Of a DNA stretch of 64,000 nucleotides, positions 1-12,439 are shown one piece after another. The stretch covers positions 45,742,766 to 45,806,765 of the forward strand of contig CM067448.1 in NCBI GenBank assembly GCA_034508935.3. Direction: 5' to 3'. Numbering within the stretch: position 1 is the stretch's first letter; every line of letters begins with the position of its first letter. The notes beneath the pieces are model-generated. The model worked only from the letters and a program-made list of their open reading frames with translations. It searched no databases and was not told the origin of the DNA. The position numbers and the translations under genes were made by a program. The stretch is from Berghia stephanieae (taxonomy: Eukaryota > Mollusca > Gastropoda > Nudibranchia > Aeolidiidae).

Positions 1-234
1 AATAATATGATTAAATCACTCGACAAGCTTGTGAAAATTATCACCCAATAACGTACTTTAATCCTATATTAAATTGCAAAGAGTTTGCCTTCTAATATGT
101 TTGGGTTGTAATAGACATGAATGAGATAAATGGAAATGGTGTCTTTTTTTATTTGTTGTAATTAATCATACAAATTTCTTTGTAAGGACTCCTGCCTCTT
201 AAATTATGATTTTTCTTCTTTTCCTCAATGCCAG

Positions 235-3200
235 TTTTGACAGAGGCAAGCTACTATCACAGAAAGAAGTCCAAGTCCCATCAAATTCTACGACTCACTC
301 ACTCAGGGATCTTTTAGGGCCAATTGGAGGCAAAATGGTATGAATGCAACTGTGCCAGGAATAACCTCGAATGTTCCACAAACTGTAAACTATGTACACA
401 TAGGAATGGAAGGAAATGAATGTGTTAGTCATATACCATTTTAAAAAATTGATCAATGCATTTTTATGTATTCATCTCCCCAGTAGGCCAAATTTAAGCT
501 AACTGAAAGAAATATTAATTTTTTTTTAGATTAAGGACGAAATCGCACCAATCTGAAAACAACATTGAACAGAATCATGTGTTTTAATTATCAATGATGG
601 TGTAAGGCAATTCCAATAAGACTTTATTGTGTAAAGCCATATTATTTTTTAAATCTCTTTAATGTTTTAAAAAGGTTTAAGTCAAATTTTGTCAAAATTA
701 TGGCATGAAAAATAAAGGAAGATCTCAACTTCCAGGAAAATGAGACTGGCATGACAAGTTTCTAACAGGATGCATGTTGACCTTCCACAAATGAAAAGGT
801 ATGCTCTAACAAACACAGTGTTTGGAACATTAATTCTCTTCCAGAGTCTGTTGGAGCTAACCTTGAAAAAAGGTCAACTTGTCGTTTATAGCCATGAACT
901 CCAAATTAGCCAAACAAGTTTCAGGCTAATATTGAAACAGGGCTTAAAATACAAACCTTAAAATTACACTGTATCTGTCTAAAAAGGGATGTAATGTAAT
1001 GTAATAATTAATTTATGTAGCATACAGAATCTACAAAGTACTCTAAAAGGCTACACATCCAAGGACAGTAGGCAACACATAACGGAAACTGTTAGTACTC
1101 AAAAGCCTGCCCAAATAGGAATATTTTCAAAAGGATTTCTACCACAAACAAATGCGTCAGGATATTCATGTATTGATTGTTTTTACAAATGATCAAAGAT
1201 AGTCCATGATTTCTAGACAACATATCGTTCAATGATGAATCCTATTTCTATGGAAGTGGTTACATAAACTCTAGAAATTAAGTTGACAGGGGCCCATGAA
1301 AAGTAGATACTGTCGTAAATCATAATGTGAGGAAATCTTCTGTTTGGTTGCCATTCTAAGGTTTTGATTGGACAACTGGTTTATGGATGAAAATAGGGAT
1401 ACATAGACCATGAACTCTGATGTTATTGTTTTTAGACAGCCATTTTAATGATTGCTTCTCACTTAATTGTATCAATCAGACAAGAAATGTTCAAGGTTAC
1501 TTACAGTTTTGTATGTTTGTACGTTATATTAGGCTGGCGGATGTTATGAGTATTTTAACTAAACCCACTGTATCAATACCGACAGTTTTTCTTTGATATA
1601 TTTTTTCAGATGAAAGAAGTTTTGTCGTCTCTTCCTGAACTATCAGCATCAGCTCAGTCCCAAAACACACAAGACATGGATATTACTTATGGTGAGTGTT
1701 ACTTTACAAAAAAGGGGTCCCAAATGTGACTTAGCTGATTAGTATAATATATGATGCTTGATTCGAACAAGTTCTCAATGTCACTTCACCACGGCCTTGG
1801 GAGCACGCATTGGGAACGAGTTTGAAATTTCAAACACAAGATTTCAAGAATCTTGTTATTATACCCCTCCAAAGACGTCGTCTTATCATTTCTTATTAAA
1901 ATGTGTTATTTTTTCGGGGTTTTTTTCAATGATTGGTTCTCAAATTTAATGATTTGACATTAAGAAATATCATTGTGGTCAGTATAGCATTACATGTCAA
2001 AATCTGTCTTTAGTGAAACCCGTTGTATGCTGCAGAAACCAAAAACCCTCCCAAAAAATTCCTACGGTTTTTTTTGTTTTTTTTTAAAGGACACCTCATA
2101 ATATATTGGCCTTTATGCTTAGTAAAATCAGGTTTTCTCCAAAACTAAAGGATTACGATGATATGAAATTTGATTCCATTTGGCCTGCTAGAAGCTAGAA
2201 AAGAAAGATTGAAGCATTTTGGGATTCCCAAGAAAAAAATGAATAATAACTGAATTTAATACAATTAGTACTGTCAGTGAGATGACAATATTGGGGTTGG
2301 AGATAAAATGGAGAGTAGAGGATGAGTTGGGTTAGGGGGGAAGAGATGTGCTGTTATGAGGTTATATTCTCAATTCGGCTGAGATAGAAGATTTATTGCA
2401 TTACATATTATTTTGGGTTAGATTCTTATTCAGTTTGATATCACTAAAGTTGTCACCATTGATTAAAAATTAATGCTTATTCACACATCTTTCTTTTGTC
2501 CAACTCTCTCCAATGCTCAGCACACAAGATTAATCAAACAATGTCTTTTATAGACTGGAATCAACAGACTCGTGTTGAAATCGACAGACAATACAGAGCC
2601 TTACATCAAACTGTAAGTTACTATTCACAGAGAATGAAGGCATTTGTGTAAAGAAACTCTAAGTGATATGATTCTTTGTAAAGAATTTTAATATGAATAG
2701 AGAGTGATACTCAGTCTTTGACTCACAACTGAGCTGAATATAGGTCTGAGGGTTTTACGCTTACTTGCGATTAGAAATGGAGATAAAGATAAAGGGAGTA
2801 AATCTGACTCATGAATGACTCATGAATGAACAACACAAAACAAACGTTTCAGCCGCTGGCCTTTTTCAAGTAAACACAAAATACATATATAATAATATAT
2901 ATATGTTTTATATATGTATTTTGTGTTTACTTGAAAAAGGCCAAAGGCCGAAACGTCGTTTGTTTTGTGTTGTTCATTCATGAGTCAGATTTACTCTCTT
3001 TATCTCTATCTCCATTTTATTGACTCATTTAGGCTGGCATTTTACACAGTATCCTGTCTACCTGACAGTGATTGAGTAGCTAGGTGACTTCAATCAATTT
3101 TGTGGAATGTGCCTGCTCCCTAATTCGTCACTGTGGAATAAGTTGTCCTGTTAGAGATAAACTCCAACTTCATGGTCTCTATGGGTCAAAGGGGCTTCTT

Positions 3201-6200
3201 TAATATTTGTGGAGACGATTAGCCTTAAGTAGACAGCATAGGCCCCGAACAAGGACATCATAATTTATTGCAGTAAGTGCTTGAGTGCCAAGATTAAATG
3301 ACTATGGACTGGTGGCAAGTAAGGGAAGAAAGAAATAAGAGCTTTTATACAGAGTGCAATATCCACAAAATGAGCTTAAATCACTTTACAAGTTTTTATA
3401 ATTACAATGAACTCTGCGAGTTATTAAATAAATCGCTACAATCAGATAGAAAAGAACTATTCTATTATGAAAGTAACCTCTTTTTCACTGGAAAGCTGAA
3501 TGTCTCTGGCCCTATTTTTTTTTTTTTTAAGTATGGCTCTTTCTTATTTCATTTCTTATTTTGTAATTATATCGCATTTATATTCATTTTTATTTTCAAC
3601 CAGATGGAACTCAGAAGTGAATGGGAGGGAACCACTGTTAGACTGTTGGAAATGGTTGGCCTCTACCAGCAACCAAGTATGAAATTTGTTGTTTTCTATA
3701 TGGATGAGACTGGATTGAAGGCCATTTATTTAAAAAGGGTGGTTAGCAATGATGGAAACTAACTTTGATTCCTGAATCATATAGATAAGTAATATGTTCC
3801 TTGATCCCATTTGCAACATGGTAACATCTTAAAGTTTGAAAAATAAGCCACCCCAATATTTTGATTAGGATCATAAAACACTGCACATTAAGAAAAGATA
3901 AGATAACATAAGATATACTTTATTGATCCTGAATGGAAATTATCATAATGTTACACATTCATCGTTATGTTAGCACAGATTTATACACTGTCATGAACTA
4001 ATTGATGAAAATACGAAGCTAATTAAAAACAAAATAAATATCAAATATAATAAAAATATTCATAAAATATACAGCAGTTACAAGCAATGCTATAAAAATT
4101 GGACATGAAAGTAGAGTAGAGTTGTAATAATGGATTTGTATTGAAAATAGATTAGGAAGGTTTATACATAGCCAACACAGGTTAATAAAAAAACATTGTT
4201 ATCTAACATTGTTAGATTTTGTGATAATGAATAATTTTTGAACAAATCATTTCCTCCACATATATAAGATAAAGGTTGGAAATGTTTCATTAAGGCCCCA
4301 ACCATCAGCTGAAATTTGTGAACTTTGAACATAATTCCCCAGATATATCATTAGATAATTCAAGTCCAGCTGGCCTCCCGATGTTCAGCAAAGGGGATCA
4401 AATTTTATGGGTTCGATGCAAGGTAAAAAAAGATTATGGACTCATTAATACTGTTATTTGGTTGCCAACTTTTTTTTCCATAAAAAAAAAACAAAACAAG
4501 AAAATTTCAGCATTTATATAGCACAAAAACAACTAAATGTGCTCACAGCATTTTACAAGGGGTTCCAAGCCAGCAGCAACATTTAACATGAGTATGGTGA
4601 GAGAATGTGAGTTGGGAGTCTTTTCCAAGGACTCAACTCAATCATCAATCATCTGATTACTTCAATAGTCCAACAACAGGTGACCTGTTCTAAAATATTC
4701 ACGTTTCACAAGAAAGTGATTAATACTACTTGTTTGATGCTTTATGTGACACTCTGAACGAGATTGATAACAGTTCACATAAGAAATAATAAAAATAATT
4801 TTAAACACATGAACGTTTATATCGTGTATTTTCATGTATGCTCAATTCACTAACACTTCATTTATTTCCCCAGCAGACTATTTGAAACCAAATTTTCATT
4901 CTGTACAGAACACATAGATTGTTGGATCTTTATTTTCAAGCACTTTCTGGGGGCAGCATGGCTCAGCAGTACAGTCTTTGCTTCGTACTCAAAAGGTACC
5001 AAGTTCGATCACCCACTGCTGCGCTGTGCAGCCTTGAGCAAGTCACCTCGTCCTAGCTCAATTTGCGGTGCTGCACTGTGGCTGACGCCTGGGTTATTCC
5101 AGTCTTCCCTTGGAATAGATTCAAGAGACGAATTTCCCCTATGGGATGAATAAATGGAATTTTATTTAATTTGATTTATTTATATTGCTAACTGCCTATA
5201 GCTAGGTACTCATTCAAATCTACGTCGAGTTGGGTAACACATGTAAGTTGCTTTACCCAAGGACACAATGCTTGGGCCACAGTGACATGTAAATCTGTCT
5301 TTAGATCTACACTTGAATATGTCAACTGTATACAGTACAACATACATTTGCCAAACATGCATTCGACAGAATCATGGGTGCAACGAACAAAGAGAGAATT
5401 TCCAATTTATGTTTTTCATTGGCTTTGTAAAAAACTCTTTCACAGTTTAGATGAACTAAACTGAGACAACATTGATCTCCCCCACACGCACTGCCCACAA
5501 AGAGGGAGAAGGGAGCAGAGCAAGTGCGGTATTCAATGCATGTAAATGTATAATGTAAACATTTGAGTGTATTTTTCTTAGTGGGATCTTGTGCTGGTGT
5601 CTGGATGAGACATTTAGGTGATCTCAAATTAAGTACATTGATAGTGTCCTCTTGGAATCTACATCTATTCCCTATTTGAACCAATTCCCCTTTGGTCTTA
5701 CCTTTTCTTGGGTGTACTTAAATTGTAATTGTAGAACTTTTGCTATCCCACATTCTTCCTTTTTACTGGTGCTGATACGACCTAAATGTGTTGCAAGTAC
5801 CGTAAACCCCTTAAAAACAAACAAAACATGACTCTTTTAGCAATGTTGGGTGCTAAGAATTGTCCTAATCTTTTCCAAGCTTTTACTCGATACCAAAATG
5901 GCAGTCAAGAGTCTACCGTCACTGTTTTTCATTTTGTTCAAGAAAGGTCCAATAGTGACTCATTGCTGCCCATATGATATCTTTTGATATCAGAGATTTT
6001 TTTTTTTGGAAATAAACTTTATGTGGTTTTGCTGAAAGCCAATAGAAGCATTTTCAAACATTTTACAAAGGATCCCTGACCAACAGCAACCTGAAAGATG
6101 TAAAACATGACACAACACCTGTTAAGCGATATTACAATTTTTTTTCAACAAAGGCAAAACTGATTACGGCCAGGTACTCATTTTACACCTGAGTGAGAGA

Positions 6201-6471
6201 ATGTGAGGAAAGAGCCTTTTCCATCTATTTTGGTTTAGTCATATTATCATTGTGACACAATAATAATGTTCTTTTTTTTACCCTCATAATATTTTAGGAT
6301 GGATGGGTTGGTTTCAAAAGCATCATGTTCAAGAAAAAGATGTCGGCTTCATCCTTTCACAATGGGTATCTGTCAAAGAAACACTTGAAGGGTGTCGTGT
6401 TTAGAAGTATTTCAAACAATTTATTCAACCAAAGTTATCAGAACTGGATCAGCAACCCTAAACCATCTTGA
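235..6471 (+). CDS. MTFMT: Mitochondrial methionyl-tRNA formyltransferase, 3' half (six exons; 5' exons outside window)
   Basis: Formylates initiator Met-tRNA in mitochondria. Six exons join in one frame: 235-337, 1610-1691, 2521-2612, 3604-3676, 4343-4422 and 6298-6471, about 200 codons ending in TGA. Every junction is AG/GT and the phases agree (2, 0, 1, 0, 1, 0). The protein runs from FDRGKLLSQKEVQVPSN through TYAHKINQTMSFIDWNQQTR, RQYRALHQTMELRSEWEGTT and LPMFSKGDQILWVRCKDGWV to FKSIMFKKK and FHNGYL. This follows the C-terminal half of animal MTFMT in order (HFDxGE..., TYAxKI...W..QT...I.R.YRAI, ...LLVYCKDGW.G..SVMLKK). It covers the end of the formyltransferase fold and the C-terminal tRNA-binding domain. 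The catalytic Asn/His exons must lie before position 1. Intron 5 (4423-6297) holds SINE D and a family B copy, and intron 3 holds a foldback element. No broken exon is seen. Start and upstream regulation are outside the window. Confidence 0.92.
1420..1548 (+). repeat. Dispersed repeat family E, copy 1
   Basis: Contains GTTATTGTTTTTAGACAGCC, then TTCTCACTTAAT and GTTTTGTATG before GTACGTTATATT and GGCGGATG. The same ordered blocks occur at 8347-8478, 39675-39847 and, inverted, at 40590-40771 and 46206-46300. It lies in MTFMT intron 1. No coding capacity is visible. The element type is unknown; paired copies near 40 kb suggest these are ends of a terminal-inverted-repeat element. Confidence 0.6.
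2775..3017. mobile_element. Foldback (inverted-repeat) element in MTFMT intron 3
   Basis: Two arms of about 110 bp face each other around a TATATA centre. The left arm opens with AAATGGAGATAAAG and reaches ACACAAAATACATATATA. The right arm starts TATATATGTATTTTGTG and closes with CTATCTCCATTT. Both arms carry AAACAAACG/CGTTTGTTT and CATGAATGA/TCATTCATG blocks. One arm of the same family recurs at 46805-46895. It is a MITE-like foldback with no ORF. Confidence 0.75.
3893..4160 (+). repeat. Degenerate retroposon-like stretch
   Basis: Begins with AAGATATACTTTATTGATCC followed by TGAATGGAAATT, a motif that in many animals marks the end of LINE/SINE-type retroposons. The rest is AT-rich with no ORF. 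Family assignment is an inference from that motif only. Confidence 0.35.
4507..4650 (-). repeat. SINE A fragment (tail and body)
   Basis: The minus-strand SINE A tail is seen as GCATTTATATAGCACAAAAA, CTAAATGTGCTCACAGCATT and TTACAAGGGGTTCC. Body pieces ATTTAACATG, GGTGAGAGAATGTGAG and TTTTCCAAGGACTCAACT follow. The tRNA-like head is missing and the middle is deleted. It lies in MTFMT intron 5. Confidence 0.7.
4953..5176 (+). repeat. SINE D, tRNA-derived, near full length
   Basis: The head GGGGGCAGCATGGCTCAGCA carries a box A-like GTGGCTCAGC-type segment, and AAGTTCGATCAC resembles box B. The body has AAGTCACCTCGTCCTAGCTC and CTGACGCCTGGGTTATTCC. The tail is CCCCTATGGGATGAATAAAT then GGAATTTTATTT. 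Partial copies are at 20763-20950, 50684-50795 and 51013-51035. It is not a functional tRNA: it has no acceptor-stem pairing and continues far past the tRNA end. Confidence 0.75.
5530..5828 (+). repeat. Family B repeat, 3' half
   Basis: Starts near GTAAATGTATAATGTAAACA, runs through TTTGAGTGTATTTTTCTTAG and TCTTGGAATCTACATCTATT, and ends GTGTTGCAAGTACCGTAAAC then CCCTTAAAAACAAACAAAAC. It lies in MTFMT intron 5 and has no conserved coding frame. Confidence 0.75.
6010..6235 (-). repeat. SINE A, degenerate copy
   Basis: Shares the SINE A body in minus orientation: GGATCCCTGACCAACAGCAA, CACCTGTTAAGCGATATTAC, GGTACTCATTTTACACCTGA and GAGAGAATGTGAGGAAAGAG. The tail is badly diverged. It ends about 60 bp before the last MTFMT exon. 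Confidence 0.7.
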
Positions 6472-8346
6472 CTTCATTAAGATACAATGGAATCTGCATA
6501 AAGTCAATACTCACAAAGTCAACTAGTGCCTGAAGTCAACACCTCTTGTTGGTCCCAACATTTCTGTTCTTTATCTGTGTCCCAATGATCATGCATAGCG
6601 GCCAATTGTCCTGATAAAATCAGGACTATTCCAATTTGGCAATCCGAAGAATATATTTAAAAAAAAATTTAAATTGGACAGTTTATATGTATGGAAATGA
6701 CCCTTGTGTGTTCCAGGATTGTGCTTTTTTTTGACAAGAAAATTAAAACAATGAACAGAAAAGTCCTAACTATAGATTATATTATATGTTAGTCCAAACA
6801 TGCTGCTGTTTGAGGTCATAATGGTATTGTGCATTAAGGGTCTGTTTTAGGTCTTTGAAAAGTTGGCCCTTATGATATTGGATCAAGTCAACCTTGCTTC
6901 AAGTCAACCAATCTTTCTGGTTCAACTGTGTTGGCCGTATCAGGATTCCACTCCATTATGTATTGTTCAATTCGAAAGGGCTTGTATGAAACTGTGTCAG
7001 ATAAAGCAAAAAATGATATTGATGATTCATCAACCCCCCCCCCCCCCCCCAAAAAAAAAACAAAACAAAAAAAAACACAAATTCAGCCTGCCTCAACCAA
7101 GGGGTGGAACCTCATACCTCCTGATTATTGATCGGTAAACAGGTCAAAGGTTTGATCCTAAATCCAGGTCATGAGGTCTGAGACCTTCAGGTTCGACTCC
7201 AAGTCCAGGCAGTCTTATTTTTTTGGGGGGATGATTTCAATTCATAAGGCCCAAAGAGCCAGCCTTTATGTAGATTGCTGGACAATAATTGTTGCTGACG
7301 AGTACAGTGCAACTGCATTCAACAAATTACATGGGACAGCTGGAAAAGTTCGTCGAATCTTTGTTTTGAGAAATACATGAACAGGGCTGTACAGTGATGT
7401 ACAAGTATTGATGCTATGTGCCTAGTTAAAATACTCATAACATCTGAAAGCCGGATCAACACTGTTAAAGTCAACTTTTGCTTAAAGTCAACACCTCGCT
7501 TTGGTCCTAAATTGTCTGTTCCTTATCTAAGTGATTTCTATCGATAATGGATGAAGATAACCTTACTTAAAGTCAACCAATCTTTCTGATTTGAGTATGA
7601 AATAAAAATCTGTATGAAATCTGCATAAAAATGCATGATTTTCAACATTTTATGAATTGTCACTTTTGACTCACTAAATCCTGACACCGGCTATTATGGT
7701 ATTTGGCCATTGTTACTTTTAACCCATCATTATATATACTGTACAATTTTCTCAGACACATTTTAGGTGTATTATTAAAGCTACTCTTTTATATTTTCAT
7801 ATGAAGATAAAACTACGTAAAAGCCAATTTTCTTTGAGAATGAGTGAAAGAGTATATATTTTTTTCAATTTTTGAAAAGTATAAAAATTCTCTAGGGAGA
7901 GGGGACTTGGGTAAATACTCAAAAAATTGATGATGCATTTGGATCAAACATCAATTTTTGAGTAAAGTAACCACATTTCCACAATTTTCAATCTAAAAGT
8001 AAGTTTAAAAATCTGAATCTGGAGCAAAATAATAAAAAATTAAAAAAAGAAACTGGAAATTTGGTCAATTTTGACTCCAAAAAAATCAGCAATTGCAGTG
8101 GAATTAATCTTGATAAAGCCAACACTGACGGACCAGAAATATTGGTATTGGACTTTCAACAATGTCAACTTTAACCATTATCAATGGAACACACTTCAAG
8201 AACAGAAACTTTGGGATCAACAAGAGGCGTTGACTTCAAGCAGAATAAGGAATAAAGCTGTATAAGTGGCAGGATCTGTGGCTATCCGTGACATTCAAGC
8301 TGGCTTATTTGGTATAGGATGAATGAAATTGACTACACTCAACTCT
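6472..8346. other. Gene-free stretch with decayed AAGTCAAC repeats
   Basis: AT-rich sequence after the MTFMT stop. Two diverged blocks at about 6497-6930 and 7450-7600 share AAAGTCAAC, GTCAACACCTC and AAGTCAACCAATCTTTCTG, so an old element or duplication is present. Homopolymers CCCC/AAAA lie near 7036-7070. No exon could be supported. Confidence 0.4.
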
Positions 8347-8478
8347 ATGTTATGTTATTGTTTGTAGACAGCCATTTTAATGATTAGGTCTAACTTAATT
8401 ATATCAATCAACCTATAAACGTTTAAAGTTACACATAGTTTTGTATGTTGGTACGTTAAATCCACTGGCGGATGTTTT
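8347..8478 (+). repeat. Dispersed repeat family E, copy 2
   Basis: Shows TATGTTATTGTTTGTAGACA, GCCATTTTAATGATTAGGTC, AGTTTTGTATGTTGGTACGT and ACTGGCGGATG, in the same order as 1420-1548. Confidence 0.6.
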
Positions 8479-8479
8479 A

Positions 8480-9150
8480 CCATCAATTAACCAGTAGATT
8501 TTTGGACCAATCAAAACGTGGAATTTGTGAAACACCTTCACACGTGATCGGACAAACATAACTGGTTGTTTAAGCTTACACTAGTATTTTTTTGTGCTGG
8601 TTCTTTTGATCCAGCCTGGAACATTGTTTTTTTTAAATTTAGACACATACCGCCGATAATAAAACCTGTGTAGTTTGCTTTTTTTACCAATCACTGCCAT
8701 TGTTTACATTATGACGACTGTCCGAGAGGCGTGGTTATCTAGGTGTCTATTAAGGCAATTGCTGGAATTTGAAACTGATCCAAATTGTTTTAAGGTCCAA
8801 GCCATCATCAGTGAAGATAGATAATATTGTTGGAAGGGACCATGAAGGTGCCAGATGTTAATGTTGTTTTACAAACATAGAGTGGACCATGTCTCAGTTC
8901 TTTTGATGCCTATGAATGTGACGTGTGTGTGTGTGCCTGTGCGCATATGATTGTTAGTATATAAATGTGTGTGCCTGTTTGTTAGTATATAAATGTGTGT
9001 GTTTGACCTAGTGTCTGTGTCTGAGAGTGAGGGGGGGGGGGGGAGTGTGGTTTTCTATGTAGGTTTGTTGTAGAAGGCGAAAGGAGATTTAACATGTTTA
9101 AACTATATGGAGACCATATAAAAATATGTTGATATTAAACTAAACTGGAC

Positions 9151-9181
<31 letters not shown>

Positions 9182-9334
9182 CACACACAAAAATAAAAAA
9201 ATTTAAAAAACGTTGGATATGAATTTGTTTATTTAATCTCTTTAAATTAAAAATTATATTTAACTCATGGCAACATGATATAAACAAAAGTAAAAGATTG
9301 AATTTGATGCTCAGGTGATACACAAAAAGTTATT
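8480..9334. other. Noncoding, microsatellites only
   Basis: Contains GTGTGT-rich runs near 8920-9010, a G run near 9032-9043, a C run at 9151-9168 followed by CACACA, and AT-rich DNA. No gene or known repeat family was seen. Confidence 0.5.
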
Positions 9335-10690
9335 CTGAACTATCTGGGTGGGGTTCCTACCTCCCATAGTGGGCAGGGAGGTACTTATTGTGTCTTCTAT
9401 CCCACTATATCTGTTTTCCAACTTGCATTCTGCCTTTGTCTTGGAATGAGATTACTTGGTTTTGTGCTGACCCTGGCTGAGAGAGAAACAGTCAAATGTA
9501 TAGTTAGTTTTGGGAGATGATATTTTTTTCCTGGTTGGGGATCCTGACCTCCCATAGCGGGCAGGGAGGTACATACTGTGTCTTATATCCCCTTATATCT
9601 GTTATCCAACATGCTTTCTGTCTTTGTCTCGGAATGAGATTACTTGGTTTTGTCCTGGCACTGGCCGGAATCCTAGCTGGGAGGGAAACAGTCAAATGCA
9701 GTTATTGTTTTGGGAGATGATATTTTTTTCCTTGTAAATCATCTCTCTGTTATGTATTATTATTTTTATTTTGAATGTATAATGTAAGCATTTGAGTGTG
9801 TTCCTCTTTGTTGGATTTTGTGCTTGTGTCTGGATGAGACTTGTAGGTGATTTCAAACTAAGTACATTGGTGGTGTGCTCTTGGAATCTACATCTGATCC
9901 CTATTTGTTCTCAATTCCCCTTTGTCTTACTTTTTCTTGGGTGCTTTAATTGTAATTCTAGAACTTTTTACTATCCCATTTCTTCCTTTTTACTGGCGCT
10001 GATATAACCTAAATGTGTTGCAAGCGCCGTAAAACCCTTAAAAACAAAAAACAAAACATATTTTTTTTCCTTGTAAAATCATCTCTCTGTTTTGCACTGG
10101 ATTATATTTTGTTTACGTATTATTTATGATTTGTAAACATTTGAGTGTATTCCTATCAGTGTGGACCTGTGCTTGTGTATGGATGAGACTTAGGAGATCT
10201 CAAACTAAGTGCATTGATGCTGTGCTCTTGGAATCTACATCTGTTTCCTATTTGAACCAATTCCACCTTGTCTTACCTTGGTTTTGTCCTGGTCGGGGTC
10301 CTGGCTGGGAGGGAAACAGTCAAATGCATAGTTATTGTTTTGGGAGATGATATTTTTTTCCTTGTAAATCATCTCTCTGTCATGTATTATTATATTCGTT
10401 ATAATTTATAATGTAAGCATTTGAGTGTATTCCTCTTAGTGGGGGCCGTGCTTGTGTCCAGATGAGACTTCGTATTAGTGATCTCAAACTAAGTACATTG
10501 ATGGTATGCTCTTGGAATCTACATCTGATCCCTATTTGTTCCCAGTTCCCTTTTGTCTTACTTTTTCTTGGATGCTTTAATTGTAATTCTAAAACTTTTT
10601 ACTATCCCATTTTCTTCCTTTTTATTAGCGCTGATATAACCTAAATGTGTTGCAAGCGCCGTAAAACCCTTAAAAACAAAAACAAACAAC
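9335..10690 (+). repeat. Family B cluster (several head-to-tail copies)
   Basis: At least four copies or part copies lie in one orientation. The head GACCTCCCATAGNGGGCAGG type occurs at about 9360 and 9550. The mid-block GGGAGATGATATTTTTTTCC occurs near 9510, 9713 and 10343. The tail TGTTGCAAGCGCCGTAAAAC occurs at about 10017 and 10650. Boundaries between copies are blurred by deletions. Short open frames in different copies do not stay aligned, so the repeat is probably noncoding. Confidence 0.75.
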
Positions 10691-10898
10691 ATACTGAACT
10701 ATCTTATCTTATTATGGCTGAATATAGGACTTATCTTTAAGTGCCTAATACAAAGGCTTTTAATTACACAATCTCAATCTCAGTTTTTACATATTGATTG
10801 TAAAGAAAACATTATCAACACGGAGATGTAAAGTCGAAAATAACTATTATAGACCACTGAAGTTAATAATGATAATAATAATAATAATGAAGATGATA

Positions 10899-10907
10899 AT
10901 TTATATA

Positions 10908-10978
<71 letters not shown>

Positions 10979-11209
10979 TGCCTTTTGCGCCACGATATCA
11001 TAAGATATCGTCGCCTAGGCATTCCACGAAGGAATATAGATAACTCATCAAACAAGATGTCTGATGTCAACAGGAATCACCCATGTCCAAGTGAGCAAAT
11101 TGGGGGTTAATAATCTTGGTCATGGAGTAAAACCTGAAGCGGGCTCGAACCCGGGTCATCCGGATCACAGTGCAATGCCTTAACCACTCGGCCACTTCGA
11201 ATATATATA

Positions 11210-11255
<46 letters not shown>
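10899..11255 (-). repeat. tRNA-derived SINE between two TA arrays
   Basis: TA dinucleotide arrays lie at about 10899-10974 and 11202-11255. Between them, on -, a tRNA-like head reads GAAGTGGCCGAGTGGTTAAG then GCATTGCACTGTG and CCCGGGTTCGAGCCCGCTTC, with good box A and box B matches. It is followed on - by a body containing GATTCCTGTTGACATCAGAC. A diverged body is at about 56021-56180 and a second head at 60762-60830, so this is a SINE rather than a single tRNA gene. Confidence 0.7.
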
Positions 11256-11258
<3 letters not shown>

Positions 11259-11497
11259 AATTTTAATTATTTAATTAAATAATTTCAAGACTGATATTAG
11301 ATAAAAAGCGTCACTGCAAAGATAGCAAAACATTTAAATTAAATTACATCATCTCTATAATGCCTCCTTACTTATTTACGTAATAGTAATAAACAAAGTA
11401 TCTCCTTTTTTACTTAATCACTTAATGAATTACTTAATGCTCTTTGAGCCATAAGGCGCAATAGGCATCTACCAAGGACTTCAAGTTATGCCGGCGG

Positions 11498-11832
11498 GTG
11501 GTTGGATGGGAGCATCACCCTTGAATCATATACCTATGATGTTCGCATGGGTGTACGATCCGATAGTGATGTCGTTTCTTCTTCTATTTACTAGCCTATC
11601 CTGCTTCTTTGGTTTGTGATTGTATTTTTGACAGGGATATTTTTTTCCTGTAAATCTTCTGCCTGTTTGTTCTTGGTTATTTATAATTTAGCTTATGATA
11701 TCTTTAGGTTATGATTTTGATTTACATTTGTACTATTTTTGTTAGATTGCTTTTTTTTTTTTGTTTCAGCGGTCTCTCATATAACCTCAATTGTGTTGGA
11801 AGAGACCTAAAGCAACAAACAAGCAAACAAGT
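11498..11832 (+). repeat. Family C repeat, copy 1
   Basis: Nearly identical to 12990-13335. It starts GGTGGTTGGATGGGAGCATC, passes GTTCGCATGGGTGTACGATC and AGCGGTCTCTCATATAACCT, and ends GGAAGAGACCTAAAGCAACA plus AAC-rich tail. Architecture and several blocks resemble family B (GATATTTTTTTCC, then TGTAAATC, then ATATAACCT...TGTGTTG), suggesting common descent. Confidence 0.75.
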
Positions 11833-11872
11833 TATGCCTGTTGGCTGCACGACAGAATCATTTCAGATTAGA

Positions 11873-12420
11873 CTCTGGGTAGGGATCCTGACCTCCCATA
11901 GTGGGCAGGGAGGTACATGCTGTGTCTTCTATCCCCCCATACCCTTTTTCCAATTGTTTCCTGTCGTTGTCTTGGAATGAGATTACTTAGTTTTGTCCTG
12001 ACCCTGGCCGGATTTCTCTGGCTGGGAGGGAAACAGTGGAATATATAGTTATAGTTTTGGGAGATGATATTTATTTCCTTTTAAATCATCTCTCTGTTAT
12101 GCATTGTAGTATTATGTTTAGTTTACATATTGTATTATATGATTTGTAAACATTTGAGTGTATTCCTCTTAGTTGGGACCTGTGCTTGTGTCTGATGAGA
12201 CATTTAGGTGATCTCAAACTAAGTACTTTGAGGGTGTGCTCTTGGAATCTACATCTGTTCCCTATTTGAACCCGTTCCCCTTTGTCTTACCTTTTCTTTT
12301 GCGCTTTAATTGTAATTCTAGAACTTTTAACTATCCCATTCTCTTCCTTTTTACTGGCGCTGATATGACCTTAATGTGTTGCAAGCGCTGTAAAACCCTT
12401 AAAAACAAAAACAACAAAAC
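11873..12420 (+). repeat. Family B repeat, long copy
   Basis: Head GGGTAGGGATCCTGACCTCC, block TGGGAGGGAAACAGTGGAAT, block GGGAGATGATATTTATTTCC, and tail GTTGCAAGCGCTGTAAAACC then CTTAAAAACAAAAACAACAA. This is one of the most complete copies, about 550 bp. Confidence 0.75.
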
Positions 12421-12439
12421 TAAATGTTTTGGCCTCCAG

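Noticed and set aside
3298-3762. 154-codon open frame as a separate gene
   Set aside because: It runs through an intron into MTFMT exon 4 of the set (3604-3676); only the exon part has homology and clean splice sites.
9504-10007. Open frames in family B copies as a coding gene
   Set aside because: Frames are not conserved among copies and both strands are open; treated as a noncoding repeat.
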